The notes: a model not told the origin generated them from the letters alone. A stretch of 64,000 nt of DNA from Shewanella sediminis HAW-EB3 (GCF_000018025.1 NC_009831.1:4960001-5024000); one strand, 5' to 3'. Numbered from the stretch's first letter, positions 34,147-43,931 are shown. Numbers and translations are program-made.

Positions 34147-37100
34147 CTAATCTAACGCCTCAAGCTCTCTGCTCACACCGGTTACATCCTTACCCTGATA
34201 TAACCAACGATATAAGGTCGGTAGTACCAACAGAGTCAGGGCTGTCGAGCTAAACAGGCCGCCTATGATCACAACTGCCAAAGGCTGCTGGATCTCACTT
34301 CCCACTCCGGTCGAGATAAGGATAGGAATAAGTCCGAGCGCCGAGGTCAATGCCGTCATCAATACCGGGCGCAATCGTCCTACCGTTCCCTCATAAACAG
34401 AATCATAGAGGCTCTCTCCACCGCCATTAGCACCAGAGGCGTCATCTAATGCCGACTGTCGACGCTGATTGATGGAGTCCACCAGCACCACACCATTCAA
34501 TACCGCGACACCAAATAGGGTGATAAAACCGATTGAACTTGGAACCGACAGGTAGGTACCACTGATGAACAGCGCCACTACGCCACCAATCAAGGCTAAA
34601 GGCACATTGGCCATGATCAGACCGACCTGCTTAATAGAACCAAACGAGAAATAGAGTAACAGCGCGATTAAGCCAATTGAGATAGGCACAACCAACATCA
34701 GTTTTTGCTGAGCACGCTGCTGATTCTCATATTGACCACCAACCACTACGGTATAGCCCGCAGGCAGCTTCGCCTCTGGAATAATGGCGTAGATATCGTT
34801 AACCACAGAGCCCATATCGCGGCCCGATACGTTCGCCTGAACCACCACGCGACGTTGAACATCGTCACGTCTGATATTCGGTGGAGCCATCTCAACTTCG
34901 ACACTGGCCACCTCGCCTAAACGCACGGTAGCACCGTTAACGCCACTGAGGATCAGATCTCTGAGCGCATCGGGCGCATTTCGATACTCTTCGGCGAGTC
35001 GCACGTTGATGTCATATCTGGCATTACCATCTATCACCTGACCGGCACTTACACCGCCGATCCCCTGACTAACCAGGCTCATCACTTCATCGACACTGAT
35101 TCCGTAGCGGGCAAGCAGATCGCGCTTTGGACGAACCACTAACTGAGCTTCACCACTCACCTGCTCCAGTGACACATCGACCGCACCCGGGATGGTTGAT
35201 ACCAACTCGGTTAGCCTCTCACCACTTTGTGACAATACATCCAGATCAGGCCCGAAGATTTTAATCGCCAGCTGCGCCTTTACGCCGGATAACAGCTCAT
35301 CGACTCGCGTCGCGATAGGTTGAGAGAAGGTAAACAGAAGACCCGGATAGACACTGAGTTTGGCTTCCATCAGCTTCTGCAGTTCAACCCGACTCGATGC
35401 TGACTGCCACTGCTCGACAGGCTTCAGACCGATATAGATCTCGATATTATTCACAGGCTCAGGATCGCCCCCAAGCTCTGCCGCACCGATTCGACTCAGC
35501 GCATACTCGACCTCAGGGAACTCCAGCAACATCTTTTCCAGCTTAGGCGCCACATCGAGGGAGGTGCCCAGACTGGCGGTCGGTGCTAAGGTGACCCTCA
35601 GGTTAATCGTGCCCTCTTCGAGCTCGGGAACAAACTCGGTTCCCAATTGAGGCAACAACGACATACTCAGCACAAACAGGGTAAGCGCGGTGATCACTAC
35701 AGTCTTAGGCCTTGCCATGGTTGCCGTTAGCAGGCGGCGATACCCTTTCTCGATAGGCTTTAATACCGCACTATCTCTGAGTGTGATACCGCGCTTAAAG
35801 AGGAAAACGGCTAAGGCTGGTACTGCAACCAAGGCCACGGCCAGGGCCGAGAGCATGGCTAAGATAATACTCACTGCCATAGGCTGGAATAGCTTACCTT
35901 CGACCCCTTCCAGTGCAAACAATGGCGCAAATACCACTATGATAATCGCCGTAGCAAAGAAGATAGGGCTACAGACTTCTTTAGCCGCCAACATGACTCG
36001 CATGGCGATACCGTGCTGATCTTCATCTACATGGTGAGGATCGACCTCGCCATCGGCGCGCTCGCGCGCGGCGCCTAAATGACGTCTATCGGGCTGGGTC
36101 AGATGCTTAAAGATATTCTCAACCATCACCACCGAGCCATCGACCAACATACCGATGGCAACCGCCAGACCGCCGAGCGACATCAGGTTAGCCGACATGC
36201 CGAAATAGGACATCACCATCAAAGCTAAGCAGATAGATACCGGTATAGAAAGCAGCACCAGCATGGTGGCACGGATGTTTACCAAAAACAGCGCCAGGAT
36301 AACCACAATAAACACGAAGGCCATCAAGAGCGCATCGCGTACCGTAGTCACCGCCTGCTCAACGAGATCGGCTTGATCGTAGAAGACCTCAAACGTCACA
36401 CCATCGGGTAGTGCCTGTTCAACTAATGAGGTTCTGGCATTGATATCATCGATAGTCGCCTTAGTGTTTGCCCCCATACGCTTTAAGATAACGCCTGCTA
36501 CGACTTCGCCAAGCACCTGTGGCGTACCGGCTTCATCCCTGCGTGTCATGGTCACAGCGCCCACTCTTATCTCACTGCCGTAATCAACCTTGGCGATATC
36601 GCCAACCCGGATCGGGGTACCCGCAAATTCGGTTAGCGGGATCAAAGCTATCGCCTTCAGTCCCTCATCGCCGGAAGGCAGCAAGCCGTAGCCACGAACA
36701 ACCAACTGCTCCTGACCCTGGTCCATAAACCAACCACCGGCATTACGGTTATTACTCTCCAGTGCCGTGGTGACCTGCTCCATCGACAAACCAAAGCTCA
36801 GCAACTTGTTAGGATCGATCTGCACCTGATACTGGCGCACGTCACCACCAAATGAGAGTACATCGGTGACACCACCCACAGGCATCATGATGAGCTTAAC
36901 CAGATAATCATTCAGGCTACGAAGCTCGGCAGCATCGATACCTGAGCCGGGTGCGGCCCGCAGGATATACTGATATATCTGGCCCAGTCCGGAGGTATTG
37001 GGGCCAATTTCCGGCACACCGATACCGTCGGGGATCATCTCTCTTGCCGCTTGCAACTGCTCAAACACCTGCTGACGAGCGAAGTAGATATCGGTCCCTT

Positions 37101-37395
37101 CGGCGAACACTACGGTCACCAGAGAAAGCCCGGTACGGGAGAGCGAACGCACCTCAGTTACCGCAGGAAGCGCGTACATGGCCGATTCGACCGGATAACT
37201 GATCAGTTTTTCAACTTCTTCGGCCGCCAGGCCTTCGGCTTCGGTATTAACCGTAACCTGCACATTGGTCACATCCGGAAAGGCATCCAGATTTAATTTG
37301 GGTAACATGGCCACACTGGCGATCGCAACCGCGATCAATGCCAACACCACCAACAGACGGTTACGGATCGCAACCTCAATAAGTCTCTGTAACAT
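34147..37395 (-). CDS. czcA: CzcA-type RND heavy-metal efflux pump
   Basis: A 1082-residue inner-membrane RND pump of the heavy-metal efflux subfamily (HME), with twelve membrane spans and two large periplasmic loops. Family marks include the N-terminal LPKLNLDAFPDVTNVQVTV, the span-IV motif VAIGMLVDGSVVMVEN with the proton-relay acidic residue, and FVPELEEGTINLR. Length is usual, but a hydrophilic insertion with His and Asp residues follows span IV (about residues 432-462, RADGEVDPHHVDEDQHG), at the cytosolic side. It works with CzcB and CzcC encoded directly upstream. Confidence 0.95.
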   Translation of the reverse strand: MLQRLIEVAIRNRLLVVLALIAVAIASVAMLPKLNLDAFPDVTNVQVTVNTEAEGLAAEEVEKLISYPVESAMYALPAVTEVRSLSRTGLSLVTVVFAEGTDIYFARQQVFEQLQAAREMIPDGIGVPEIGPNTSGLGQIYQYILRAAPGSGIDAAELRSLNDYLVKLIMMPVGGVTDVLSFGGDVRQYQVQIDPNKLLSFGLSMEQVTTALESNNRNAGGWFMDQGQEQLVVRGYGLLPSGDEGLKAIALIPLTEFAGTPIRVGDIAKVDYGSEIRVGAVTMTRRDEAGTPQVLGEVVAGVILKRMGANTKATIDDINARTSLVEQALPDGVTFEVFYDQADLVEQAVTTVRDALLMAFVFIVVILALFLVNIRATMLVLLSIPVSICLALMVMSYFGMSANLMSLGGLAVAIGMLVDGSVVMVENIFKHLTQPDRRHLGAARERADGEVDPHHVDEDQHGIAMRVMLAAKEVCSPIFFATAIIIVVFAPLFALEGVEGKLFQPMAVSIILAMLSALAVALVAVPALAVFLFKRGITLRDSAVLKPIEKGYRRLLTATMARPKTVVITALTLFVLSMSLLPQLGTEFVPELEEGTINLRVTLAPTASLGTSLDVAPKLEKMLLEFPEVEYALSRIGAAELGGDPEPVNNIEIYIGLKPVEQWQSASSRVELQKLMEAKLSVYPGLLFTFSQPIATRVDELLSGVKAQLAIKIFGPDLDVLSQSGERLTELVSTIPGAVDVSLEQVSGEAQLVVRPKRDLLARYGISVDEVMSLVSQGIGGVSAGQVIDGNARYDINVRLAEEYRNAPDALRDLILSGVNGATVRLGEVASVEVEMAPPNIRRDDVQRRVVVQANVSGRDMGSVVNDIYAIIPEAKLPAGYTVVVGGQYENQQRAQQKLMLVVPISIGLIALLLYFSFGSIKQVGLIMANVPLALIGGVVALFISGTYLSVPSSIGFITLFGVAVLNGVVLVDSINQRRQSALDDASGANGGGESLYDSVYEGTVGRLRPVLMTALTSALGLIPILISTGVGSEIQQPLAVVIIGGLFSSTALTLLVLPTLYRWLYQGKDVTGVSRELEALD

Positions 37396-37443
37396 ACGAG
37401 AACCTCTTTTCTTACTCGCTCAGGAAGCGAGCCTTAGTGGTAA

Positions 37444-38811
37444 TTAGTGGTTATGGATATCGAAGCCTGATTTGGCTTGCTCTGAGGCTAGAAAGAATGC
37501 CCCGGATACCACAACATTACTGCCCGCAGCCAGACCACGAACTAAGTTCATGCCGCGCTGACGTTCAACCACTTCCACTTCGACGGCCTCAAAGCCATCC
37601 TCATCTTGAATAAACACCTGCCAGTCACCATCGCCACCACGCGTCAGTGCCGCATCGGGAAGAATGACCCCCCCTTGCACTGCATTGGGAAGATATAACT
37701 CAGCAAATTGACCCGCATGAATGACGTGGCCGGGGTTTTCAAGACTCACCAAAATCTGCTCGGTGCGCGTCACACTATCGAGCTCATGAGAACGACCGAT
37801 AATCTTAGCCTCTAAGGTTTTATCCCCGACCCGAACCAGAGCCTTGCTGCCGATACTCACGTTCTCAGACTGCTTTGGCGTGACCTGAGCTTCGACCCAT
37901 AGATGTGACTCATCGGTGAGCTGCATCAGAGCCGTCCCCGAAGTCACAACCTGACCCAGCATGGCAAGATCTTGCTGAACGCGCCCATTGATAGGGGCCA
38001 GAAGTTGATAGCTACCGATAGTTTCAGGATTAGACTCTAACGCGCCGATCTGAGAGGTGGTCATCTTCATCGCTTCAAGGGTTGCACGCTTTAGCTCGGC
38101 ATCGACCTGCGCCTGAAGACGGCGGCTCGCACTTACTGCGCTCTTACTCATACGCTTAACACGACTCCATTCGGCCGCGGCATTAATGTATTCGGCCTGC
38201 GCCTGCGCCACGGCAACGCCGCCTAAGGTCAACAAGGGCTGCCCTTTTTCCACCTCTTGTCCCGGTACGACATGACGCTGCTCAATTCTGACATCCAGCT
38301 GAGGCGCCAGAGTCATGGTTCTGTCTCTGTCGACTACTAAGGTAGCCGTTGCCACAGCCTCTAGACTGAACGACTCTTCTGAGAGCCTGGCAACCTCAAT
38401 GCCTGCCAGCTGTTGCTGCTCTGCAGTGAGCTCAAGGGCATGCCCCTCCTCTTCCGCTTCCTCTCCATGCCCGTGTCCATCATCGGCGGTTTCTGGTGAG
38501 GTATTTGCTAATGAGATATTGTTGAGTTGTGCTTTCTCAGTCGCTTCTGCACCATGATCATGCCCCTCTTCCTCTCCATGGTCATGTCCGTCATCGTCGG
38601 TTGCCAGTGAGATATTTTTTAGATCTGTTTTATCCGCCGTTTCGGCACCATGGTCATGTCCTTCGCCCGCAAATGCGGCAGAAGGTAGCGAGATTGCAGC
38701 GGCTAAGGTGATAAACAGACCAAAGCCCATGGCTCTGGTGATCGCATTGGTTGTCGCATTGCCTGTCGCATTGAGCTCGAAACTATTATTAACTGATTGC
38801 TGGTTTTTCAT
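37444..38811 (-). CDS. czcB: CzcB-type membrane fusion protein
   Basis: A 455-residue periplasmic adaptor linking the CzcA pump to the outer-membrane channel. An N-terminal hydrophobic segment (about 28-48) is the anchor or signal. It is followed by a long His/Asp/Glu-rich tract (about 49-125) with repeated GHDHG and DDGHGHG motifs, which probably binds metal. The canonical barrel-sandwich and beta-barrel domains follow (QLDVRIEQRHVVPGQEVEKG; LAPINGRVQQDLAMLGQVV). The C-terminal DIHNH also has histidines. The gene is 18 bases downstream of czcC. Confidence 0.92.
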   Translation of the reverse strand: MKNQQSVNNSFELNATGNATTNAITRAMGFGLFITLAAAISLPSAAFAGEGHDHGAETADKTDLKNISLATDDDGHDHGEEEGHDHGAEATEKAQLNNISLANTSPETADDGHGHGEEAEEEGHALELTAEQQQLAGIEVARLSEESFSLEAVATATLVVDRDRTMTLAPQLDVRIEQRHVVPGQEVEKGQPLLTLGGVAVAQAQAEYINAAAEWSRVKRMSKSAVSASRRLQAQVDAELKRATLEAMKMTTSQIGALESNPETIGSYQLLAPINGRVQQDLAMLGQVVTSGTALMQLTDESHLWVEAQVTPKQSENVSIGSKALVRVGDKTLEAKIIGRSHELDSVTRTEQILVSLENPGHVIHAGQFAELYLPNAVQGGVILPDAALTRGGDGDWQVFIQDEDGFEAVEVEVVERQRGMNLVRGLAAGSNVVVSGAFFLASEQAKSGFDIHNH

Positions 38812-38829
38812 ATTCGTTATTCCGTCTGA

Positions 38830-40161
38830 TTACAGTGCTGCAGCCATATTTGATGCTGAATGCGAGGGCTGAGCTGAAAGTTGTGCCTGAAGAAATGATT
38901 CAAGTTGCCCGCTGGCGCCCATCCACTCCAGCCAGCTCTGATACAGAGCCGTCTCCAGAGTCAAGCCGACAAGGTAACTGCTTGAAAGCTGACGCTGACT
39001 TTGCAGATAATCACTGGTATTGATGTCACCGGCTCGCCATTGTTGAGCCAATGCCGATGCGGCTTCCTGACCCGAAGTAAGCACCAATTCACGCCAATCT
39101 TGATAGCGCTCGGTGAGTCTTGGCAGACTTAAATGGAACTTCTTCTGCTGTTGAATCAGCACCCTTTCACGCGCCAGATAAGTTTGCTCGGCAACGGCAA
39201 TGTCCTGGCTGGCCACGGCTAAGGTTTCACTGTAATTATTGCGGACCTGCAAGGGAATTGAGATACCAACCCCGAACTTGTTCTCTTCACCCTCGCGCTC
39301 GGCATTTAAGCTGACGGTGGGATCGGCTGATGTGTCGGCCTTCACCTGTTGAACCGTCACCTTGGCTAATAGCACTTGCTGATAAGCACTCTTCAAAGCG
39401 GGTAACTCAGGGTCTACCTGTGTCGATACCTTTGGAAGCGTTAACGCTCCGAGAAACCCGCTAAAGGGTAGTTCGCTATCCCCGAGTAACATCAACACAT
39501 TGGCATCCGAGGTGATGGAGGCTTGCTCGGCTATTGCGTAGTCGGCGGCTTTACTCGCCACATCAAGTTGAATCAATTTAAGTTCTACAGCCGATAGATC
39601 ACCGACCTGCATCTGCTGCTTGGCGATCTCAAATTGCGTCTTAGCCGCTTGCAGTTGCTGTTTTTGAAACACTACCGCCTTTCGGTTTTGAGCTTGTTCG
39701 ACAAGAGCCTGTATCGAACCGGCCAACATCTGACTTCGCTCCAACGAGATATCGGAGAGCATAATTTCAGACTCAAGCTGGGCTTTACGTGTCGCCGCAC
39801 CACGCTTATCCCCCCAATCAATAGTCTGGCTGATGCCGAGCGTATAGGTATCTTCGCTTGCATTCTGGTAATCCAAACCCAGCTCGGGATTATAGACCGC
39901 CTGATCGGCCGCCTTAATACTCAACTCGGCTTGAGTGCGTCTCGCCTGTTGAGCGGCAACTTCAGGCAGGGCGTTGAAGCTCTGCATCAGGCCAGGTAGC
40001 CAAGACTCGAAATGGGTTTGATTGGCACTATTGTTCACCGATGTACATGGTGTATAAGCCAGAGAAGGGGCTTGTAAGTCTGCTTCTATGGCAGCCTGAG
40101 CACTCGCGGCTCCACTTGTTAAATAAGCTAACAATAGGCTGGCAATTATTGTTTTTTTCAT
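38830..40161 (-). CDS. czcC: CzcC-type TolC-family outer-membrane channel
   Basis: A 443-residue TolC-family channel with a signal peptide (about residues 1-23, ending AQA) and the long alternating helical repeats of the OEP family (FNALPEVAAQQARRTQAELSI; QAAKTQFEIAKQQMQVGDLS). It should complete the tripartite CzcCBA metal exporter spanning both membranes. The czcC-czcB-czcA genes are closely spaced and co-directional, so they form one operon, probably with the czcI-like gene in front. Confidence 0.9.
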   Translation of the reverse strand: MKKTIIASLLLAYLTSGAASAQAAIEADLQAPSLAYTPCTSVNNSANQTHFESWLPGLMQSFNALPEVAAQQARRTQAELSIKAADQAVYNPELGLDYQNASEDTYTLGISQTIDWGDKRGAATRKAQLESEIMLSDISLERSQMLAGSIQALVEQAQNRKAVVFQKQQLQAAKTQFEIAKQQMQVGDLSAVELKLIQLDVASKAADYAIAEQASITSDANVLMLLGDSELPFSGFLGALTLPKVSTQVDPELPALKSAYQQVLLAKVTVQQVKADTSADPTVSLNAEREGEENKFGVGISIPLQVRNNYSETLAVASQDIAVAEQTYLARERVLIQQQKKFHLSLPRLTERYQDWRELVLTSGQEAASALAQQWRAGDINTSDYLQSQRQLSSSYLVGLTLETALYQSWLEWMGASGQLESFLQAQLSAQPSHSASNMAAAL

Positions 40162-40375
40162 CGCATGTCCTATCCCAAGAAGCTTTGACCTATGTGGGGA
40201 TCAGGCCTGCTGAAACTGAATTCAGAAGCATGAATACAACACATATACGGAGCTATTCTTGGGTTAAATCATTATCAGGAGCTGTGCAGCAAAGCGCTAC
40301 CCATATCCAATTAACTGCTTTAAATGATCTTGCTTCCAGCGATAAGCCGAGGGCTCGTAACCAGAAACGAAAAGG

Positions 40376-40852
40376 TTATGCTATAGGGGGGCGGTAGTCC
40401 GGTAGGGCTTCCGGTGGTAGGTAATGACTACCTATACTGGTAAGAGCATCATCCACTGGGGCCAAAGGAGTCGTTGAGTTGATAGACATAGCAGTAACGT
40501 GACCGCCATGACACTGACAATCAAGGCAAAGATCGAAGGTTTTAGTTTCGGTCTTACTCACAATGTGCGAATGCCCACTGGCATCGTTAGCACTTTCTGA
40601 GGCAAAACTTTTGTTTGATGCAAAGCTTTCAGAATCCAGCTCGGCTTCGGCAGAACAGGTGCAATCGACACACTGAGCCAGGCTGGTGATCTCGGCAGTA
40701 AACTGCAGATGAGGGTGATTTTCCGACTCTTCGTCATGACTCCCAAGATGCAACTGATGCGCGCCTAAGTTAGCCCCTGCAAACTGCAGCAGCACAACGG
40801 CGATCAACGCAATGGCGATCTTGTGGGTGAATAGACGAAATTGATAGCGCAA
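40376..40852 (-). CDS. Secreted His/Cys-rich protein heading the czc operon (CzcI-like)
   Basis: A 158-residue protein with an N-terminal hydrophobic signal (about 10-30). The rest has many likely metal ligands: HQLHLGSHDEESENHPH, CVDCTCSAE, SGHSH and CLDCQCHGGH. It ends in a short proline-rich tail. Position, size and composition fit the CzcI-type periplasmic proteins encoded ahead of czcCBA in other bacteria, which modulate metal response. It is 214 bases upstream of czcC on the same strand. Sequence identity to CzcI itself is not clear by eye. Confidence 0.6.
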   Translation of the reverse strand: MRYQFRLFTHKIAIALIAVVLLQFAGANLGAHQLHLGSHDEESENHPHLQFTAEITSLAQCVDCTCSAEAELDSESFASNKSFASESANDASGHSHIVSKTETKTFDLCLDCQCHGGHVTAMSINSTTPLAPVDDALTSIGSHYLPPEALPDYRPPIA

Positions 40853-40983
40853 AAAATACCTTATAAAAGAGTGCTACTGAACCTGTTTTAAATCTGACTG
40901 CGATTGTATCTGAAAGTTCAGCGCAGACAATATAAACTTAGGATTCAAAATCTAAAGTATTGCCTGCATCACATCGAATGATG

Positions 40984-41187
40984 TTATTTAAATACGCAGT
41001 GCTTAGCATAATCGGCCGCTTCGTTCGCAGACCAATCACCTGAGTCTTTTTCGCTCATCTGCTTACACCACTTTTCGCTACCGACTTCTGGTGCACAACC
41101 ACTTAAGCCAGCCACGAAAACGCCTGCCAGCGCGATAGAGATAAATTTTGCAGAGGCGTTAAGTGATGTTCCATTTTTTGAAAGCAT
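40984..41187 (-). CDS. Small DUF3012 lipoprotein
   Basis: A 67-residue protein with a lipobox-type signal (FVAGLSGC; cysteine at 31) that should be lipidated and anchored in a membrane. The mature part (CAPEVGSEKWCKQMSEKDSGDWSANEA, given in pieces: CAPEVGSEKWCKQM and DWSANEAADYAKHC) has the DUF3012 pattern of three cysteines. The function of this family is unknown. The gene stands alone between the czc operon and the SpoIIAA-like gene. Confidence 0.78.
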   Translation of the reverse strand: MLSKNGTSLNASAKFISIALAGVFVAGLSGCAPEVGSEKWCKQMSEKDSGDWSANEAADYAKHCVFK

Positions 41188-41309
41188 TTGATTTTCCTTA
41201 AGTTATGATGGCCACCAGCGTCTACTCTACTATAAACACATTAGTGGCGGCTTTATATTATAAAATAACGACACAGCTAATGTCTTATTTAATAACAATA
41301 TCGGATCAT

Positions 41310-41675
41310 TTACTTATCTAAATTGGTGGCAATCCAATCTTTTGCCAACGCCTTTTCCTCTAATGGATACCAGGCCACTTCGCCTTGCATAAACGGCCCC
41401 ATCAGACGAACGGCGTCACCGAACCAATCGGGCCCCCCCACCAGAACTAAACCGTCGAAGTTAGGCAGTTGAACCTCACCACTTCCCTTCAGGGACTGTG
41501 AGTCCCATCCCTCTAATAACACATCGGCCTCTATATAGAGACAGACCTTACCCGATTGTTCACGGTAGCTCTCAATCAAAGGCTTAAGGTGTTGTTGATA
41601 ATCAGAGGTAGACAAACGCCCGCTAGCGAAAAGGCTGATAACACCTTCAGCAATATCTGGGATTTTGCATAACAT
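41310..41675 (-). CDS. SpoIIAA-like (STAS-type) protein
   Basis: A 121-residue single-domain cytoplasmic protein of the SpoIIAA-like (DUF3478) family: alternating strands and helices with GKVCLYIEADVLLEGWD, VQLPNFDGLVLVGGPDWF and a C-terminal ALAKDWIA helix. Members resemble STAS domains but lack the usual anti-sigma partner context, and their role is unknown. No operon partner is present; upstream (to the right) lies a MITE-like element. Confidence 0.78.
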   Translation of the reverse strand: MLCKIPDIAEGVISLFASGRLSTSDYQQHLKPLIESYREQSGKVCLYIEADVLLEGWDSQSLKGSGEVQLPNFDGLVLVGGPDWFGDAVRLMGPFMQGEVAWYPLEEKALAKDWIATNLDK

Positions 41676-41769
41676 AGAAAAACTCCGAACAAGGATAAAT
41701 GGTCAAGCACCTAATAGTGCTTAGAGCATACCAGAGATATCGATACTGAATAAACTCAATCTTCTGTCA

Positions 41770-42034
41770 ATACCAATCAGTATAAAGATGTGATCGCTCA
41801 GCGAGAATTTAGCGCTTCTGAGGTAAGGCAGCGAGTGAAGAGCATAGTTGTTCTACGTTTAAGCTCGTTAACACAGCATCAGAAGCGCTAAAACTCGCCT
41901 TTCAGGAGTGTTTTTTGCTGCCTAATTCCTCGTTGAATAACTTCACAAGGGATCACCATTGCATCATCTATTCGCCTTGAATTAGTTTGCAAAAAATAAC
42001 TCTGAGTAGATCACTTTCTTATACTGATTGGTAT
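41770..42034. mobile_element. MITE-like element with 14-bp terminal inverted repeats
   Basis: A 265-bp non-coding unit is bounded by ATACCAATCAGTAT (41770-41783) and its exact reverse complement ATACTGATTGGTAT (42021-42034). Inside, TTTAGCGCTTCTGA (41808-41821) pairs perfectly with TCAGAAGCGCTAAA (41879-41892), with wider GCGAG...CTCGC arms. No reading frame is carried, so it would need a transposase in trans. Target duplication is not evident. It ends about 35 bases before the arfB start. Confidence 0.65.
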
Positions 42035-42069
42035 AAGATACACTCCCCAAAACGACGATGTATTTTGCC

Positions 42070-42486
42070 ATGATAAAAATTTCGAACAGTGTCTCTCTTC
42101 AAGAAAATGAGATTGAATGGCAATTTATTCGCTCCAGTGGTGCGGGTGGTCAACATATTAATAAGGTTTCTACTGCGGCCCAAATCATCTTCGATATCAA
42201 GGCTTCATCTCTGCCGGATTTTTACAAGCAGGCACTCCTTAAGAAAGCGGATCATCGCATCACAAAAAGCGGCAAAGTTATCATTAAGTGTCAGCAGAGC
42301 CGTAGTCAAGACTTCAACCGTCAGACAGCGTTAGCCCAATTCATCGAGCTTATCGCCAGCGTGGCCATCACTCAGAAAAGACGCATAGCCACCAAACCCA
42401 CAAAAGGCAGCCAACGTAGGCGTGTTGATGCAAAAAAACAGAAAGGCGCAACCAAGGCGTTAAGACGAAGTAAGTCAGATTATTAA
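42070..42486 (+). CDS. arfB: ArfB, alternative ribosome-rescue peptidyl hydrolase
   Basis: ArfB (YaeJ) binds stalled ribosomes and hydrolyses the peptidyl-tRNA without a stop codon. The 138-residue protein has the catalytic GGQ loop in SSGAGGQHINKVSTA and a long basic C-terminal tail (KRRIATKPTKGSQRRRVDAK) that fits the empty mRNA channel. The start at 42070 (MIKISNSV) is preferred over 42058 because it aligns with the E. coli N-terminus; both lack strong ribosome sites. The preceding MITE-like element may carry its promoter. Confidence 0.93.
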   Translation: MIKISNSVSLQENEIEWQFIRSSGAGGQHINKVSTAAQIIFDIKASSLPDFYKQALLKKADHRITKSGKVIIKCQQSRSQDFNRQTALAQFIELIASVAITQKRRIATKPTKGSQRRRVDAKKQKGATKALRRSKSDY

Positions 42487-42500
42487 AGGTGCTAAAAAAA

Positions 42501-42535
42501 GGTTGTAGGTTCTAGGTTGTAGGTTCTAGGCTCCA
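42501..42535. repeat. GGTTGTA/GGTTCTA heptamer array
   Basis: Five heptamers run in order GGTTGTA, GGTTCTA, GGTTGTA, GGTTCTA, GGCTCCA, just after arfB. The alternation gives a 14-bp period. The unit is related to the arrays at 43181 and 45288. Confidence 0.8.
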
Positions 42536-42721
42536 ACAGCTATCGACTTTATCAGCATCATCTCGCCGCCTTTCCTTCCCTCATCTTGCAGAAAAAGTCG
42601 CCGAAATTGACGCTAAATGTCGACAACTCCCTAAACTTCTGTTGAAATCAGTTAAGTACACTTAATGTGCGATAGTCAGCGATTACTCACCTATTACTAT
42701 TAAAAAAGCAAGGATACCTCC

Positions 42722-43177
42722 ATGGGCGGCAAGGCAAAGATCTTACTGGTGAACGGACCGAACCTTAATCTACTAGGACGCAGAGAGCCCGGACATTATG
42801 GGCATCACACCTTAGATCAGATAGTCAAAGAGCTGCAAGATGAGTCGACAAGCTCAGGCGTTGTCCTCGAGCATATACAATCAAATGCAGAGCATGAGCT
42901 AATCGATGCCATTCACGCAACGGAAGCCGAATTCATCATCATTAATCCCGCCGCGTTTACTCACACGAGTGTCGCGCTAAGAGACGCCATTCTGGGTGTA
43001 TCGATTCCCTTTATCGAAGTACATCTCTCTAATGTGCATGCACGGGAGCCTTTTCGTCACCACTCCTATTTCTCAGACAAAGCGGTCGGCGTGATCTGCG
43101 GTCTGGGCGCACAGGGTTATCAGTTTGCACTGCAATCGGCGATCAGCCGGCTCAAGGCTAAATCGGCAGAGCATTAA
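42722..43177 (+). CDS. aroQ: Type II 3-dehydroquinate dehydratase
   Basis: AroQ converts 3-dehydroquinate to 3-dehydroshikimate, step three of the shikimate pathway, in the cytoplasm. The 151-residue protein shows the N-terminal [20 protein letters not shown] with the catalytic tyrosine, [15 protein letters not shown], and [17 protein letters not shown] with the catalytic histidine. The length is typical. The aroQ-accB-accC order is common in gammaproteobacteria. Here a heptamer array (43181-43222) follows the stop at once, before accB. Confidence 0.95.
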   Translation: MGGKAKILLVNGPNLNLLGRREPGHYGHHTLDQIVKELQDESTSSGVVLEHIQSNAEHELIDAIHATEAEFIIINPAAFTHTSVALRDAILGVSIPFIEVHLSNVHAREPFRHHSYFSDKAVGVICGLGAQGYQFALQSAISRLKAKSAEH

Positions 43178-43180
43178 CGC

Positions 43181-43222
43181 CTAGGTTCTAGGTTCTAGGT
43201 TCTAGGTTCTAGGTTCTAGGTT
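43181..43222. repeat. Six-copy CTAGGTT heptamer array between aroQ and accB
   Basis: Six perfect copies of CTAGGTT start three bases after the aroQ stop codon. The array lies in the leader region of accB. Perfect copies suggest recent expansion and possible length variation between strains. Confidence 0.9.
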
Positions 43223-43269
43223 CTGACACAGTGAATAATTAGTATTGAAATAACTATCTTTGGAAAAAA

Positions 43270-43806
43270 ATGGATATTCGAAAAATAAAGAAGCTTATCG
43301 AGTTAGTGCAGGAGTCGGGGATTGCCGAACTCGAGATCAAGGAAGGCGAAGAGTCGGTAAGGATCTGCCGTCAGAGCCCGGCCTCCCCCTTTCCCAATCA
43401 ACCTATCTATGTGCCCGCAGGTGTACAACAGGCGACCGGTGAAGTCAGTACTAACCTTGCTGCAAGTTCAACCTCAACAGCCTCTCAAACCATTTCATCA
43501 AAAAGCGCTTCATCACCGAACTCTTCGCCATCAAGCACAAGCAATAATGCAGATGAGTTTGATGAGGCCAACACCGTGATATCTCCTATGGTCGGCACCT
43601 TCTATCTGTCGCCGTCCCCCAAAGCCGAGCCACTTTGTCAGGTGGGACAAGTCGTAGAACAGGGCGCGCCAGTCTGTATCATTGAAGCGATGAAGATGAT
43701 GAATCAAATTGAGGCGCCTCGCTCCGGAGTCATTAAAGCCATTCTGGTAGAGAGTGGTGAGGCCGTCGAATTCGATCAAGCCTTGATTATTATTGAAGAT
43801 GAATAG
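43270..43806 (+). CDS. accB: Biotin carboxyl carrier protein of acetyl-CoA carboxylase
   Basis: AccB carries the biotin that is carboxylated by AccC in the first step of fatty acid synthesis. The 178-residue protein has an N-terminal helical region, a long low-complexity Ser/Ala/Thr linker (about 60-95), and a C-terminal biotinyl domain with [13 protein letters not shown], whose central lysine is biotinylated. It is longer than E. coli AccB (156) because of the linker. The ribosome site is weak (TTTGGA). accC follows after 125 bases. Confidence 0.95.
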   Translation: MDIRKIKKLIELVQESGIAELEIKEGEESVRICRQSPASPFPNQPIYVPAGVQQATGEVSTNLAASSTSTASQTISSKSASSPNSSPSSTSNNADEFDEANTVISPMVGTFYLSPSPKAEPLCQVGQVVEQGAPVCIIEAMKMMNQIEAPRSGVIKAILVESGEAVEFDQALIIIEDE

Positions 43807-43931
43807 AACGAGTTGCGAAAAGTGAACCAGCACTTAAGACCCATAGCAAGACTAAGGCTTTCTTTGAGAAAAAGTAGTTAAGAGAAAGCCATCGAGACAT
43901 AGCTGTAAAAAATCTCATTGAGGGAGCGTCA

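Noticed and set aside
34705..37447. Several antisense reading frames over czcA
   Set aside because: They lie wholly within a strongly conserved gene, lack ribosome sites and show no family features.
43181..43222. Regular repeats between genes considered as a CRISPR-like array
   Set aside because: The unit is a 7-bp perfect tandem repeat without spacers, and no cas genes are near.
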